The notes under the pieces were generated by a model. The model made no database searches. It saw only the letters and a program-made list of their open reading frames with translations, and was not told the origin of the DNA. Of a DNA stretch of 64,000 nt, positions 63,831 through 64,000 are shown piece after piece. The translations under genes and the position numbers were made by a program. Each line of letters opens with the position of its first letter. Within the stretch, counting starts at the first letter, position 1. The stretch covers positions 394,501 through 458,500 of the forward strand of contig JBBBDQ010001686.1 in the NCBI GenBank assembly GCA_037127315.1, in the 5' to 3' direction. Origin of the DNA: Ascarosepion bandense. Lineage: Eukaryota; Mollusca; Cephalopoda; Sepiida; Sepiidae.

Positions 63831-64000
63831 AGGTATTTAAATGCAAGATCGCTATCCATCTCTTATCCACTTGACTCTAGTTCTTTCTACATCACCCTGT
63901 ATAACTTGTTTTGTCTTGTTCTTTCCCTTTCTCTCTCCCTTAGCAACTGTCTTCACACCTGTATTTCCATTCTTCTCTTGCCCTTTCTCTGACACCCACT
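63830..64000 (+). repeat. CR1/L2-like LINE 3' region, cut by window end
   Basis: Begins at the 'LQVFKCKIAIHLLST' codons after LWNSLP ('CAGGTATTTAAATGCAAGAT'), then UTR 'TTCACACCTGTATTTCCATT'. The tail lies beyond the window. It starts exactly where (CTAT)n ends, as in the 7.9-8.2 kb copies. Confidence 0.7.

Overview
This window contains no host gene that I can support. It is repeat-dense animal DNA: decayed non-LTR retrotransposons, tRNA-derived SINEs, Helitron-like and Tc1/mariner-like elements, Penelope-like, Gypsy and LTR remnants, several satellite arrays and dozens of (TA)n, (CTAT)n, (CT)n and (GT)n tracts. There are no bacterial-type operons, no intact long ORF with biased codon use, and protein similarity comes only from transposable elements. 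The mix of a CR1/L2-like LINE ending in a conserved 'CTTGCTCGGGGTGA' tail, RTE LINEs ending in (GAAGAA)n, many tRNA-headed SINEs, Penelope-like elements and mariners fits a mollusc, most likely an octopus-like coleoid cephalopod. That assignment is inference.

Layout. 0-10 kb: LINE fragments on both strands, Tc1-type MITEs, a Helitron-like element, a triplicated LINE 3' end and a 22-bp minisatellite. 10-17 kb: a diverged purine-rich satellite (about 118-bp, later about 61-bp units) interrupted by a solo LTR with target duplication, an RTE tail, a 'GTGTAGTCATAG' minisatellite and a GC-richer insertion. 17-22.5 kb: a mariner relic, a SINE array with a 617-bp higher-order duplication and two RTE tails. 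22.5-27.2 kb: CR1-like LINEs and three Helitron-like elements. 28-35 kb: an inverted-repeat SINE pair, four copies of a tRNA-headed SINE carrying a hammerhead-ribozyme-like core, more SINEs and Helitron-like elements. 35-41.8 kb: Penelope-like GIY-YIG remnants, RTE and CR1 pieces and MITEs. 42.5-45.9 kb: a perfect-type foldback, a fifth hammerhead SINE, a duplicated 340-bp module and the best preserved CR1-like reverse transcriptase thumb. 46-49.7 kb: a 3.5-kb almost pure pyrimidine array whose long ORFs are not genes. 50.4-53.4 kb: a tandemly amplified LINE tail, RTE tails and a full SINE. 54-58.8 kb: a long decayed LINE (RT to zf-RVT-like tail) and a Gypsy RT relic. 59-63.3 kb: a 77-bp satellite and an 11+11 copy inverted array of a 108-bp repeat.

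The most interesting signal is a family of short elements combining a pol III-type split promoter with a type I hammerhead ribozyme motif (28,976-29,015; 30,857-30,904; 31,149-31,183; 31,571-31,614; 43,021-43,068). At 30.85-31.18 kb two such motifs lie in the same orientation, with predicted cleavage points 291 nt apart, which is the architecture of a retrozyme-like unit. Stem pairing covaries between copies. Everything here was read by eye; boundaries are approximate unless a target duplication or terminus is stated.
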